Assembly (NCBI GenBank): GCA_902496775.1
Contig: CABVCF010000042.1
Coordinates: 1-17,188, forward strand
DNA length: 17,188 bases
From: an uncultured Collinsella sp.
Lineage (GTDB): Bacteria > Actinomycetota > Coriobacteriia > Coriobacteriales > Coriobacteriaceae
Direction: 5' to 3'
Shown: positions 1-6,360 of the stretch, piece by piece
Numbering within the stretch: the stretch's first letter is position 1
Layout of the letters: every line of letters starts with the position of its first letter
The notes under the pieces: generated by a model
What the model was told of the DNA's origin: nothing
The model's database searches: none
The model's input: the letters and a program-made list of their open reading frames with translations, nothing else
Position numbers and translations under genes: made by a program

Positions 1-1263
1 CCGGCCGAGGGCGATACCGTCGAGGATGCCGCGGGCTGCTGGGTGTTTCCCGGCTTTATCGACGGCCACACGCACATGCAGTGCTGGACCGGCATGGATT
101 GGACAGCCGATAGCTTTGAGACCGGCACGCGCGCGGCTGCCTGCGGCGGCACGACGACCATCGTCGACTACGCGACGGCCGATCGCGGCGTGACCATGCC
201 CGATGCCTTGGCCGAGTGGCACCGCCGCGCCGATGGAACCTGCACGGCTAACTACGCCTTTCATATGGCACTCGCCGAGTGGAACGAGCGCAACCGCGCC
301 GATCTTTCGGCCATGCGCGAGGCGGGCGTGTCGTCGTTTAAGACTTACTTTGCCTACGATCATCTGCGCCTGGACGATGCCGAGACGCTTGAGGTGCTCG
401 AGGAGCTCAAGCACTTGGGCGGTATCCTGTGCGTGCATTGCGAGAACGGCACGCTGGTGAATGAGCTGCAGAAGCGTGTGTTTGAGCAGGGTATCCACGG
501 GCCCGAGGGCCACGCGCTCAGCCGTCCGGACGTGTGCGAGGCCGAGGCAGTGAGCCGTCTGCTGTATCTGGCGCACTTGGCCGGCGACGCACCGGTCAAC
601 GTGGTGCACCTTTCGACCAAGCTGGGGCTCGAGGCCATCCGTGCCGCCAAGGCGCGCGGGCAGAAGAATATCTATGTCGAGACCTGCCCTCAATACCTGA
701 TGCTCGACGATACTTGCTACTTGGAGCAGGGCGAGGACGGCTTTGCGGGTGCCAAGTATGTGATGAGCCCGCCGCTGCGCCATGCGGGTGACCGTGCGGC
801 ACTGCGCGAGGCGCTTGTGGCCGGCGAGATCGATACGATTGCGACCGACCACTGCAGCTTTAACCTGCACGGGCAAAAGGACCGTGGGCGCGACGATTTC
901 CGTGCGATTCCCAACGGCGGGCCCGGTGTGGAGCATCGTCCCGTCGCGATTGCCACGAGCTTTGAAGGGCAACTGGGCCCCGAGGATCTCTGCCGCTTGA
1001 TGAGCGAGAACCCGGCGCGCGTCTTTGGCATGTATCCGCGCAAGGGCTGTCTTGCCGAGGGCGCCGATGCCGACGTGTGCGTGTGGGATCCCCAGGCGCG
1101 CTGGACGATTAGTGCCGCGACGCAGCATCAGGCCGTGGACTACACGCCGTTCGAGGGTTTTGAGGCACACGGCCGCGCCAAGGCTGTGTTTGTGAACGGC
1201 GTGCTGGCCGCGCGCGACGGCGAGCCCACCGGAGCCCAACCCGGCCGCTACGTCCCCCGCTAG
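1..1263 (+). CDS. hydA: Dihydropyrimidinase/hydantoinase-family amidohydrolase, 5' end outside the window
   Basis: The frame is open from base 1 and ends at TAG 1261-1263, giving 420 visible residues. Family members are about 460 residues, so roughly 40 N-terminal residues lie upstream; the in-frame GTG at 43 is internal. All metal-site residues of cyclic amidohydrolases are visible (window numbering): HxH at H23/H25, the lysine expected to be carboxylated at K114 in SFKTYFAY, H146 in VHCENG, H203 in VVHLST and D283 in TDHC. The family hydrolyses cyclic amides such as dihydropyrimidines and hydantoins using a binuclear metal centre in the cytoplasm. The neighbouring yqeC, yqeB and xdhC genes resemble the E. 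coli hyuA-yqeB-yqeC region and anaerobic purine-degradation clusters, so a purine-derived ring may be the substrate; that is inference. Allantoinase or another cyclic amidohydrolase is possible but less likely given the SFK lysine motif. Confidence 0.9.
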   Translation, partial: PAEGDTVEDAAGCWVFPGFIDGHTHMQCWTGMDWTADSFETGTRAAACGGTTTIVDYATADRGVTMPDALAEWHRRADGTCTANYAFHMALAEWNERNRADLSAMREAGVSSFKTYFAYDHLRLDDAETLEVLEELKHLGGILCVHCENGTLVNELQKRVFEQGIHGPEGHALSRPDVCEAEAVSRLLYLAHLAGDAPVNVVHLSTKLGLEAIRAAKARGQKNIYVETCPQYLMLDDTCYLEQGEDGFAGAKYVMSPPLRHAGDRAALREALVAGEIDTIATDHCSFNLHGQKDRGRDDFRAIPNGGPGVEHRPVAIATSFEGQLGPEDLCRLMSENPARVFGMYPRKGCLAEGADADVCVWDPQARWTISAATQHQAVDYTPFEGFEAHGRAKAVFVNGVLAARDGEPTGAQPGRYVPR

Positions 1264-1277
1264 CAGGAAGGCCGCCA

Positions 1278-1382
1278 GGGTAGCTAATTTGGGACGGGGC
1301 TCTTTTAGCTACCCTTGCCTGCCTGATGATTTTTCTCTCAACATGGGGTAGCTAAAAGAGCCCCGTCCCAAATTAGCTACCC
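1278..1382. repeat. 37-bp perfect inverted repeat with 31-nt spacer between convergent genes
   Basis: Positions 1278-1314 are the exact reverse complement of 1346-1382. Each arm is itself bounded by a 10-bp inverted pair, gggtagctaa (1278-1287) and ttagctaccc (1305-1314), so the DNA can form one long hairpin or two small ones. It lies between hydA (+) and yqeC (-), and the right arm contains the yqeC stop codon (1377-1379, read on the minus strand). It may serve as a bidirectional terminator, though no clean T tract follows either arm. It may equally be a member of a dispersed intergenic palindrome family. Confidence 0.9.
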
Positions 1383-2114
1383 CTTGAGGCTGGTGGCGAC
1401 GACGGAGCGGCCGAGGGCTGTCTCGAAGCGATCGGCCATAGCCGGGTCGCTGAGCGTGTCGACTTGGTTGAGCATGATGCGGGCATTGCTGAGGTTCAGC
1501 ATCCGCAGCTCGGCATTGAGCACCTGGGCGACGCGCTCGGGCGTGGCGATGTCGGTGAGCTCGCAGCCGCAACGCTCGCAAAAGAGCTCGGGGCGGTGGA
1601 CGGCTTCGTTGATGGGCTTGCCGAGCCCCAAGGCGCCGACGATCCAGACAACGTTTGCCGTGGCGGCGGGAATTACCGGCTCCCAGGCGGCATGCGCTTT
1701 GAGCGGGAGTCGCTTGCTGCCATCTGCCTCGGCCAGCACATAGTCAAAGCGCCGTGCCAGCTCGTTGAGCGGCTCGGCGGGGGCGGAGAGCTTGCCTGTC
1801 TCCGGGTCCAAAACACCCGTCTGGCAGATACTTCCGCGGTTCATGCCCGCGCATGCCTCGCAGGTGCAGCCGGGAACATGCAGGGTCCCCGGCTTCCAAG
1901 GCGCGGCGTCCAGGCGACGGCTCGACCCGTCCCATGGCACGCCGGCGACGGGAAACATGTGCGTGGTGGTGCAGAGGAGCACCCTGTCGCCGGCGCGCAT
2001 GAGCTCAAGACCCAGCGTTTTCAGCAATGTCGACTTGCCGCCACTGCCGATAATTGCGGTAATGCCCGGCTCGATCTTGAGCGCGGAGGCAAGGTTTCCG
2101 CTCGTCGTTTCCAT
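1377..2114 (-). CDS. yqeC: YqeC, selenium-dependent hydroxylase accessory protein
   Basis: This 245-residue protein matches the YqeC family, which is found with selenium-dependent molybdenum hydroxylases and is thought to help insert selenium into, or otherwise mature, their molybdenum cofactor; the exact reaction is not settled. It has a P-loop-like nucleotide site GSGGKST at residues 23-29, TTTHM at 49-53 and the family signature EADGSKR at 129-135 followed by LPLKAHAAWEPVIP. A cysteine cluster (C83, C85, C88, C97) and a CERCGC stretch near residues 180-185 could bind metal or selenium. The ATG at 2112-2114 is preceded on its own strand by a weak GGTGA-type ribosome site. It is divergent from yqeB across a 101-bp AT-rich gap and convergent with hydA. 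Its final codon and stop lie in the 37-bp palindrome arm. Confidence 0.88.
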   Translation of the reverse strand: METTSGNLASALKIEPGITAIIGSGGKSTLLKTLGLELMRAGDRVLLCTTTHMFPVAGVPWDGSSRRLDAAPWKPGTLHVPGCTCEACAGMNRGSICQTGVLDPETGKLSAPAEPLNELARRFDYVLAEADGSKRLPLKAHAAWEPVIPAATANVVWIVGALGLGKPINEAVHRPELFCERCGCELTDIATPERVAQVLNAELRMLNLSNARIMLNQVDTLSDPAMADRFETALGRSVVATSLKG

Positions 2115-2215
2115 CTGTTCACCGCCGTATAATACTGTGATAATAAATAATCATCAGAGTGCGGTCGAACCGCTTTTGCTCTGCTCAAACCGTAGCACAG
2201 GGAGGTGCCCCGGGA
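2115..2215. promoter_or_regulatory. AT-rich divergent promoter region between yqeC and yqeB
   Basis: A perfect TATAAT lies at 2128-2133 on the plus strand, and the overlapping TATTAT reads on the minus strand. The surrounding 30 bases are far richer in A and T than the genes. No good -35 box is seen at 17 bp for either direction, so strength and exact start sites are uncertain. Downstream on the plus strand is a small 5-bp hairpin (2161-2173) followed by four Ts, possibly a weak attenuator, then the yqeB Shine-Dalgarno GGGAGGTG at 2200-2207. Confidence 0.5.
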
Positions 2216-3010
2216 ATGCTCGTATATGTTCGCGGCGCCGGCGATATCGCCACGGGTGTCGCCGCTCGCTTGGTGCGCGCCGGCGTGTCGGTCGTTATGG
2301 CCGATATCGCGGTTCCCACGTGCATCCGTCGCACAATCAGTTTTTGTGAGGCCATTCGTCTGGGCGAGGTCGAGGTCGAAGGCATTCGCGCTCGCTTGGC
2401 TCAGACGCCGGCTGAGGCGCTTGCAATTACCGAGGCCGGAGACGTCGCCGTCGTGGTAGACCCCCAGGCCAAGATGCTCGATGAGCTTAAGCCCGCTGCC
2501 GTGGTCGACGCGATTTTGGCTAAGCGCAACTTGGGCACCACGCGCGACATGGCGCCTGTCGTCATCGCCGTGGGGCCGGGCTTTACCGCGCCGGTTGACT
2601 GCGACGCCGTGGTCGAGACCATGCGCGGGCATTTTCTTGGCCGTGTCATTACCCAAGGTTCGCCCCAGCCCAACACAGGTGTGCCGGGCATTATCGCCGG
2701 CTATGGCAAAGAGCGTGTTATCCACAGCCCCGCCGCCGGCGTGTTTCGGTCCGACCGCGCAATCGGCGACATCGTGAGCGCCGGAGACGTGATTGGCTAC
2801 GCGGGCGATACTCCCATGGTCACGCAGATTGACGGCTGCTTGCGCGGGCTTTTGGCGAACGGCGTGCAGGTGACTGAGGGCTTTAAGTGCGCCGATGTCG
2901 ATCCGCGCGGCGATGCCAGCTATATCAACTACATTTCGGACAAGGCGACGTCGGTCGGCGGCGGCGTGCTCGAGGCGCTCGCCATGCTCACCGATGTCTT
3001 TAGAGGATAG
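2216..3010 (+). CDS. yqeB: YqeB, selenium-dependent molybdenum hydroxylase maturation protein
   Basis: The protein is 264 residues from the ATG at 2216. That start is chosen because GGGAGGTG (2200-2207) lies 8 nt upstream and the protein then begins MLVYVRGAGDIATG, the conserved family N-terminus; the in-frame ATG at 2159 would add 19 unconserved residues and has no ribosome site. A Rossmann-like glycine motif GAGDIATG opens the protein, followed by the family features PTCIRRTISFCEA and VEVEGI, and later TGVPGIIAGYGKERVIHSPAAGVF. YqeB occurs with YqeC, XdhC-type proteins and SelD in genomes with selenium-dependent molybdenum hydroxylases and is believed to act in cofactor maturation in the cytoplasm. 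It is 9 nt upstream of the XdhC-family gene, almost certainly in one transcript. Confidence 0.9.
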   Translation: MLVYVRGAGDIATGVAARLVRAGVSVVMADIAVPTCIRRTISFCEAIRLGEVEVEGIRARLAQTPAEALAITEAGDVAVVVDPQAKMLDELKPAAVVDAILAKRNLGTTRDMAPVVIAVGPGFTAPVDCDAVVETMRGHFLGRVITQGSPQPNTGVPGIIAGYGKERVIHSPAAGVFRSDRAIGDIVSAGDVIGYAGDTPMVTQIDGCLRGLLANGVQVTEGFKCADVDPRGDASYINYISDKATSVGGGVLEALAMLTDVFRG

Positions 3011-3019
3011 AAGGCGGCA

Positions 3020-4063
3020 ATGGAAAAGCTCGATGTGGTGAATGCGGCGCTTGCCGCTCTGCGTGCTGGCGAGACGTGCGAACTCGTGGTCGTGGCCGGC
3101 ACGGCAGGGTCATCGCCGCGCGGCGTGGGCGCCTGGATGGCCGTCTTTGCCGATGGCAGCCAAGCGGGTACCATCGGCGGCGGCAAGATCGAGCTCTTTG
3201 CGCTGGACGAGGCGCGCGAGCTCCTGAGCGCGGGACAGTCGCGTCTGGTCCGCTACACCATGGGCGGCGAGAACTCCGATACCGGCATGATCTGCGGCGG
3301 AGCCATCTGCCTGTGCTACCTGCATCTGGATGCGACTCAGGCGCCGTTGTTCCAGGAAATCGCCGACGTCTTGGCCTATCGGCGCATCGGCGACTTCGTC
3401 ATCGACTTTGAGCCGTTTGTCATCCAGGCCCTCGAGGGCGATGTGGCCGAGTACCATGGCGAGGCATCGCGCCATACCATTGCCGGCTGCCCCGGGCTTT
3501 CGCTGGTGGAGGAGGGGAGTAAGGTCACCTACACCAACGCGGCCTCCGAGATTCCCGCGGCGCACATTGAGACTCTCTGTCCCGAGGGCCTGACCTACAT
3601 CTTTGGCTGCGGACATGTGGGCGCTGCGACGGCGCGCGTGCTCACGGCGGCGGGCTTTGCCGTCGTGGCGTGCGACGACCGCCCCGGCACGCTGACCCCC
3701 GATTGGGTGCCCGGTGTCTACGACCGTCGTCTGGTCGACTACAAGAACCTGAGCAAGCAGTGCCCCATCGGCCCGCGCGACTTGGTGGTCGTGGCCACAG
3801 CAGGCCACAAGTCCGATATCGACGTGGTGATTCAGGCCATGCACGCCAAGCCTGCCTACCTGGGCTGTCTGGGTTCGCGCCGCAAGACGGCCTTTGTGCG
3901 TGCCCGCCTGGAGCAGGAAGGCTTTACGCAGGACCAGATCGACGAGCTGCACCTTCCGATCGGCGTTGCCATCGAGGCCGAGGACCCCGAGGAGATCGCC
4001 ATCTCCATCGCCGCCGAGATGATCCACCTGCGACGCACCAAACTCGTCCCCCGCAAGCGCTAA
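3020..4063 (+). CDS. xdhC: XdhC/CoxI-family molybdenum hydroxylase maturation factor
   Basis: This 347-residue protein has both XdhC domains. The N-terminal part carries GSSPRG (30-35), GTIGGGKIE (50-58) and the conserved cysteine in MICGGA (C92). The C-terminal Rossmann domain opens with YIFGCGHVG (193-201) and has CDDRPGT and LGCLGSRRK further on. XdhC proteins bind the molybdenum cofactor and promote its sulfuration and insertion into xanthine dehydrogenase-type enzymes. Here, beside YqeB and YqeC, the sixth ligand delivered may be selenide rather than sulfide; that is inference from gene context. The ATG at 3020 has only a weak AAGG ribosome site, consistent with translational coupling to yqeB 9 nt upstream. 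No target hydroxylase gene is in the window. Confidence 0.9.
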   Translation: MEKLDVVNAALAALRAGETCELVVVAGTAGSSPRGVGAWMAVFADGSQAGTIGGGKIELFALDEARELLSAGQSRLVRYTMGGENSDTGMICGGAICLCYLHLDATQAPLFQEIADVLAYRRIGDFVIDFEPFVIQALEGDVAEYHGEASRHTIAGCPGLSLVEEGSKVTYTNAASEIPAAHIETLCPEGLTYIFGCGHVGAATARVLTAAGFAVVACDDRPGTLTPDWVPGVYDRRLVDYKNLSKQCPIGPRDLVVVATAGHKSDIDVVIQAMHAKPAYLGCLGSRRKTAFVRARLEQEGFTQDQIDELHLPIGVAIEAEDPEEIAISIAAEMIHLRRTKLVPRKR

Positions 4064-4081
4064 TCGCATCCCTACCAATAA

Positions 4082-4154
4082 GTTGCGGTGAAATACGGAC
4101 TGTTTAAGCCTGTTAGGCCACCCAACAGTCCCTATTTCACCGCAACAGCTTTTT
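4082..4154 (+). terminator. Hairpin with T tract after the XdhC-family gene
   Basis: A 23-nt inverted repeat (4082-4104 and 4124-4146) has a single mismatch (C4096 against C4132) and a 19-nt loop that holds its own small gcct/aggc dyad. Five Ts follow at 4150-4154, so it can end the yqeB-xdhC transcript. The near-symmetry and length exceed what termination needs, so it may also be a dispersed repeat element. Confidence 0.7.
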
Positions 4155-4208
4155 GGGATCCATTTGTGCGGGGGAGTTGTGGAGTTGTGCAGGCAGACGA
4201 GGTTTTTC

Positions 4209-4237
4209 TGGAAATACGCTCCCGATGCGCGTATAGT
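4209..4237 (+). promoter_or_regulatory. Candidate promoter for the rplE-led ribosomal cluster
   Basis: TGGAAA at 4209-4214 and TATAGT at 4232-4237 are separated by 17 bp, a fair sigma-70-type match. It is the best candidate in the 311-nt gap between the XdhC-family gene and rplE. Transcription would begin near 4244 and leave a leader of about 130 nt. This gap holds no other gene: it contains the hairpin at 4082-4154, this promoter and the leader stem-loop. Confidence 0.45.
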
Positions 4238-4254
4238 ACCGATTGTTTTGTCGG

Positions 4255-4314
4255 CTCCTGCTGCGTCGAGTCCAAACCGCGAAATGCCATGAGCGGCGCG
4301 GATGCAGCCAGGAG
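4255..4314 (+). promoter_or_regulatory. Structured rplE mRNA leader stem-loop
   Basis: Positions 4255-4267 pair with 4301-4314: ctcctg with caggag, a one-base bulge, then ctgc with gcag, a G-T wobble and tc with ga. A smaller ccgc/gcgg stem (4277-4280 with 4292-4295) fits in the loop. The right arm holds an AGGAG sequence. The stem would start about 10 nt after the proposed transcription start. It may be a ribosomal-protein autoregulatory leader; the ligand is unknown. Confidence 0.45.
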
Positions 4315-4374
4315 GCACGAGGACAACCCATCGTGGCCACGCCCCGTGCTTAAAACCCCAAGAAGGAGTGAACA

Positions 4375-4932
4375 ATGGCAGAAGAGAAGTATGTGCCGCG
4401 TCTGAAGACCAAGTACAACAACGAGGTCAAGCAGCAGCTTCAGGACAAGTTCCAGTACGAGAACGTCATGATGATCCCCAAGTTTGAGAAGATCGTCGTG
4501 AACATGGGTGTCGGCGAGGCCGCTACCGATTCCAAGGCCATCGACGGTGCCGTGCGCGACCTGCGCGCCATCACCGGACAGCAGCCGATGATCACCCGTG
4601 CCCGTAAGTCCATCGCTACCTTCCGCCTGCGCGCTGGTATGCCGATCGGCTGCAAGGTTACCCTGCGTGGCGACCGTATGTGGGAGTTCTTCGATCGTCT
4701 GACCTCCGTCGCGATCCCCCGTATCCGCGACTTCCGCGGCATTTCCGCCAAGAGCTTCGACGGCCGTGGTAACTTCTCCATGGGCGTCACCGAGCAGCTC
4801 ATCTTCCCCGAGATCGACTTCGATTCCGTCGATCACCAGCGTGGTATGGACATCACTTTCGTGACCACCGCCAACACCGATGAGGAGGCCAAGGCCCTTC
4901 TGGACGCCTTCGGTTTCCCGTTCAAGAAATAG
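4375..4932 (+). CDS. rplE: 50S ribosomal protein L5
   Basis: This 185-residue protein is L5, which binds 5S rRNA and helix 84 of 23S rRNA in the central protuberance. It shows the family landmarks KIVVNMGVGEA, TGQQPMITRARKSIATFRLR, the IPRIRDFRG segment and the closing AKALLDAFGFPF. Length is normal. The ATG has AGAAGGAG about 7 nt upstream. In most bacteria rplE follows rplN and rplX in one operon; here it is the first ribosomal gene after a metabolic block and has a 311-nt upstream gap with its own candidate promoter. The gap to rpsN is 79 nt and holds a strong hairpin. Confidence 0.98.
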   Translation: MAEEKYVPRLKTKYNNEVKQQLQDKFQYENVMMIPKFEKIVVNMGVGEAATDSKAIDGAVRDLRAITGQQPMITRARKSIATFRLRAGMPIGCKVTLRGDRMWEFFDRLTSVAIPRIRDFRGISAKSFDGRGNFSMGVTEQLIFPEIDFDSVDHQRGMDITFVTTANTDEEAKALLDAFGFPFKK

Positions 4933-4947
4933 GTTCACCTGCCCTAT

Positions 4948-4977
4948 AAGCGCCGTTCCCACAAGGGGGCGGCGCTT
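4948..4977 (+). promoter_or_regulatory. Intercistronic hairpin between rplE and rpsN
   Basis: Positions 4948-4960 and 4965-4977 form a 13-bp stem with two G-T wobbles around an ACAA tetraloop. No T tract follows, so it is unlikely to terminate. It could protect or process the mRNA, slow ribosomes, or bind a ribosomal protein. Confidence 0.6.
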
Positions 4978-5011
4978 GGGGCGAACAATACTCTATGTGA
5001 GGAGGATATAA

Positions 5012-5197
5012 GTGGCTAAGACATCGATGATCGTCAAGTGCAATCGCAAGCAGAAGTTCTCTACTCGTGAGTACACGCGCTGCCAGCGCTGCGGCCGTCC
5101 GCACTCTGTGTACCGCAAGTTCGGCCTGTGCCGTGTCTGCTTCCGCGAGCTTGCACTCAAGGGCGAGCTTCCCGGCGTTAAGAAGGCCAGCTGGTAA
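5012..5197 (+). CDS. rpsN: 30S ribosomal protein S14, zinc-binding type
   Basis: The 61-residue product is the short S14 type with a zinc ribbon, cysteines C24, C27, C40 and C43 (CQRC and CRVC). It sits in the head of the small subunit. Translation starts at GTG 5012, preceded by a strong GAGGAGGA site, and gives MAKTSMIVKC, the expected N-terminus. Zinc-free S14 paralogues often replace this form under zinc starvation; none is in the window. The gene stands alone between two long spacers of 79 and 119 nt, unusually loose for this cluster. Confidence 0.97.
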   Translation: MAKTSMIVKCNRKQKFSTREYTRCQRCGRPHSVYRKFGLCRVCFRELALKGELPGVKKASW

Positions 5198-5207
5198 GTC
5201 ACTACCA

Positions 5208-5275
5208 GCGTTTCAAGCATCAGTTTGGAACAGGGAAAACGCGCTAAAAAGGCTTTGCCGTTAAGGGCGGCGAAG
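5208..5275 (+). promoter_or_regulatory. Two hairpins in the 119-nt rpsN-rpsH spacer
   Basis: The first stem pairs GCGTTT (5208-5213) with AAACGC (5237-5242). The second pairs ctttgccg (5253-5260) with cggcgaag (5268-5275), eight pairs including one wobble, with a 7-nt loop. Neither has a T tract. The rest of the spacer holds only the rpsH ribosome site GAAGGAG. An S8 feedback site is conceivable because S8 is the classical spc-operon regulator, but I cannot show its binding core here. Confidence 0.4.
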
Positions 5276-5316
5276 AACCAAGAGCACGTGTTCATCAAGA
5301 ACGAAGGAGAATCTGT

Positions 5317-5715
5317 ATGAACCTTACAGACCCGATCGCAGATATGCTTACGCGCATCCGTAACGCTAACTCTGTGAACAAGGCCACGGTCTCCATGCCG
5401 AGCAGCAAGAAGCTCGTCGAGATCGCTCGTGTTCTGCACGAGGAGGGCTACATCGAGGGCTACGATGTCGAGGACACCGTTCCCCAGAAGACTCTGCACA
5501 TCACGCTTAAGTATGGTCCCAAGAAGGCTAAGGTCATCAACGGCATCCGCCGCATTTCCAAGCCGGGCCTGCGTAAGTACACCGGCGTTGCCGACATGCC
5601 CCGCGTCCGCGGTGGCCTTGGTACCGCCATTATTTCCACCAGCCATGGCGTCATGACCGACCGCGATGCTCGCAAGCACAACGTCGGCGGCGAGATCATC
5701 GCTTACGTCTGGTAA
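5317..5715 (+). CDS. rpsH: 30S ribosomal protein S8
   Basis: This 132-residue product is S8, a primary 16S rRNA binding protein of the platform and, in E. coli, the repressor of the spc operon. It begins MNLTDPIADMLTRIRNA and carries the C-terminal signature blocks RISKPGLR, GLGTAIISTSHGVMTD and ARKHNVGGEIIAYVW. Length is normal. The ATG has GAAGGAG upstream. It lies 33 nt before rplF. Confidence 0.98.
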   Translation: MNLTDPIADMLTRIRNANSVNKATVSMPSSKKLVEIARVLHEEGYIEGYDVEDTVPQKTLHITLKYGPKKAKVINGIRRISKPGLRKYTGVADMPRVRGGLGTAIISTSHGVMTDRDARKHNVGGEIIAYVW

Positions 5716-5748
5716 TTCGCTCGGTAGGTAGAAGGAAAGGAGATCACC

Positions 5749-6285
5749 GTGTCTCGTATCGGTAATAAGCCTGTCCAGATTCCCGCCGGAGTCGAAGTGG
5801 CAGTCAACGGCAACAACGTTGTCGTCAAGGGCCCCAAGGGCCAGCTCGAGCTCGATGTCTTTGAGAAGCTCGCTATCAACGTCGAGGACAACGTCCTCAC
5901 CGTTTCCCGTCCCGACGACGAGCGTGAGACCCGTGCCCGCCACGGCCTCACCCGCGCCCTCATCCACAACATGGTTGTTGGCGTTTCCGAGGGCTTCGAG
6001 AAGAAGCTCGAGCTCGCCGGCGTCGGTTACCGCGTGCAGCAGAAGGGTAAGAACCTCGAGTTCTCCCTGGGCTTCTCGCACCCCGTGATCGTCGAGGCTC
6101 CCGAGGGCATCACCTTCGAGGTTCCCGACAACACCCACGTGAACGTCAAGGGTATCAACAAGCAGCAGGTCGGTCAGATCGCCGCTGAGATCCGCGGCCA
6201 TCGTCCTCCCGAGCCTTACAAGGGCAAGGGTATCCACTACGTTGGCGAGCACATCCGCCGCAAGCTGGGTAAGGCCGCCAAGTAG
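5749..6285 (+). CDS. rplF: 50S ribosomal protein L6
   Basis: The 178-residue product is L6, which binds near the sarcin-ricin loop at the base of the L7/L12 stalk. It starts MSRIGNKPVQIPAGVEV and ends with the typical GKGIHYVGEHIRRKLGKAAK. The start is GTG at 5749, with AAAGGAG upstream; no in-frame ATG would give a proper N-terminus. Downstream, 75 nt precede rplR and contain a perfect hairpin. Confidence 0.98.
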   Translation: MSRIGNKPVQIPAGVEVAVNGNNVVVKGPKGQLELDVFEKLAINVEDNVLTVSRPDDERETRARHGLTRALIHNMVVGVSEGFEKKLELAGVGYRVQQKGKNLEFSLGFSHPVIVEAPEGITFEVPDNTHVNVKGINKQQVGQIAAEIRGHRPPEPYKGKGIHYVGEHIRRKLGKAAK

Positions 6286-6310
6286 TCGTAACCGACTCAC
6301 TCGCATAAGA

Positions 6311-6332
6311 CCAGCACCCCGTCAGGTGCTGG
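6311..6332 (+). promoter_or_regulatory. Intercistronic hairpin between rplF and rplR
   Basis: CCAGCACC (6311-6318) and GGTGCTGG (6325-6332) form a perfect 8-bp stem with a 6-nt loop. A run of five Ts occurs at 6344-6348 but 11 nt beyond the stem, too far for a standard intrinsic terminator. The T run abuts the rplR ribosome site AGGAG. Confidence 0.55.
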
Positions 6333-6360
6333 CAAGATCAACCTTTTTAGGAGTTTACGT

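Noticed and set aside
2161..2177. Small hairpin plus TTTT before yqeB as an attenuator
   Set aside because: The stem is only 5 bp with a 3-nt loop; it is too weak to call as a separate feature.
2159..2215. Upstream ATG start for yqeB adding 19 residues
   Set aside because: There is no ribosome site before it, the added residues are not family-like, and a strong GGGAGGTG lies 8 nt before the ATG at 2216.
4302..4487. Short plus-strand frame overlapping the start of rplE
   Set aside because: It is out of frame with L5, has no recognisable content and most of it lies inside rplE. It is not a remnant of rplX, as none of the L24 motifs appear.
4993..6306. 437-codon minus-strand open frame across rpsN, rpsH and rplF
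   Set aside because: It is a shadow of the plus-strand ribosomal genes, with leucine/valine/aspartate-rich translation typical of antisense GC-rich frames and no ribosome site. The same applies to other long minus-strand frames at 3110-4375, 7903-9288, 12791-14242 and 14044-15174.
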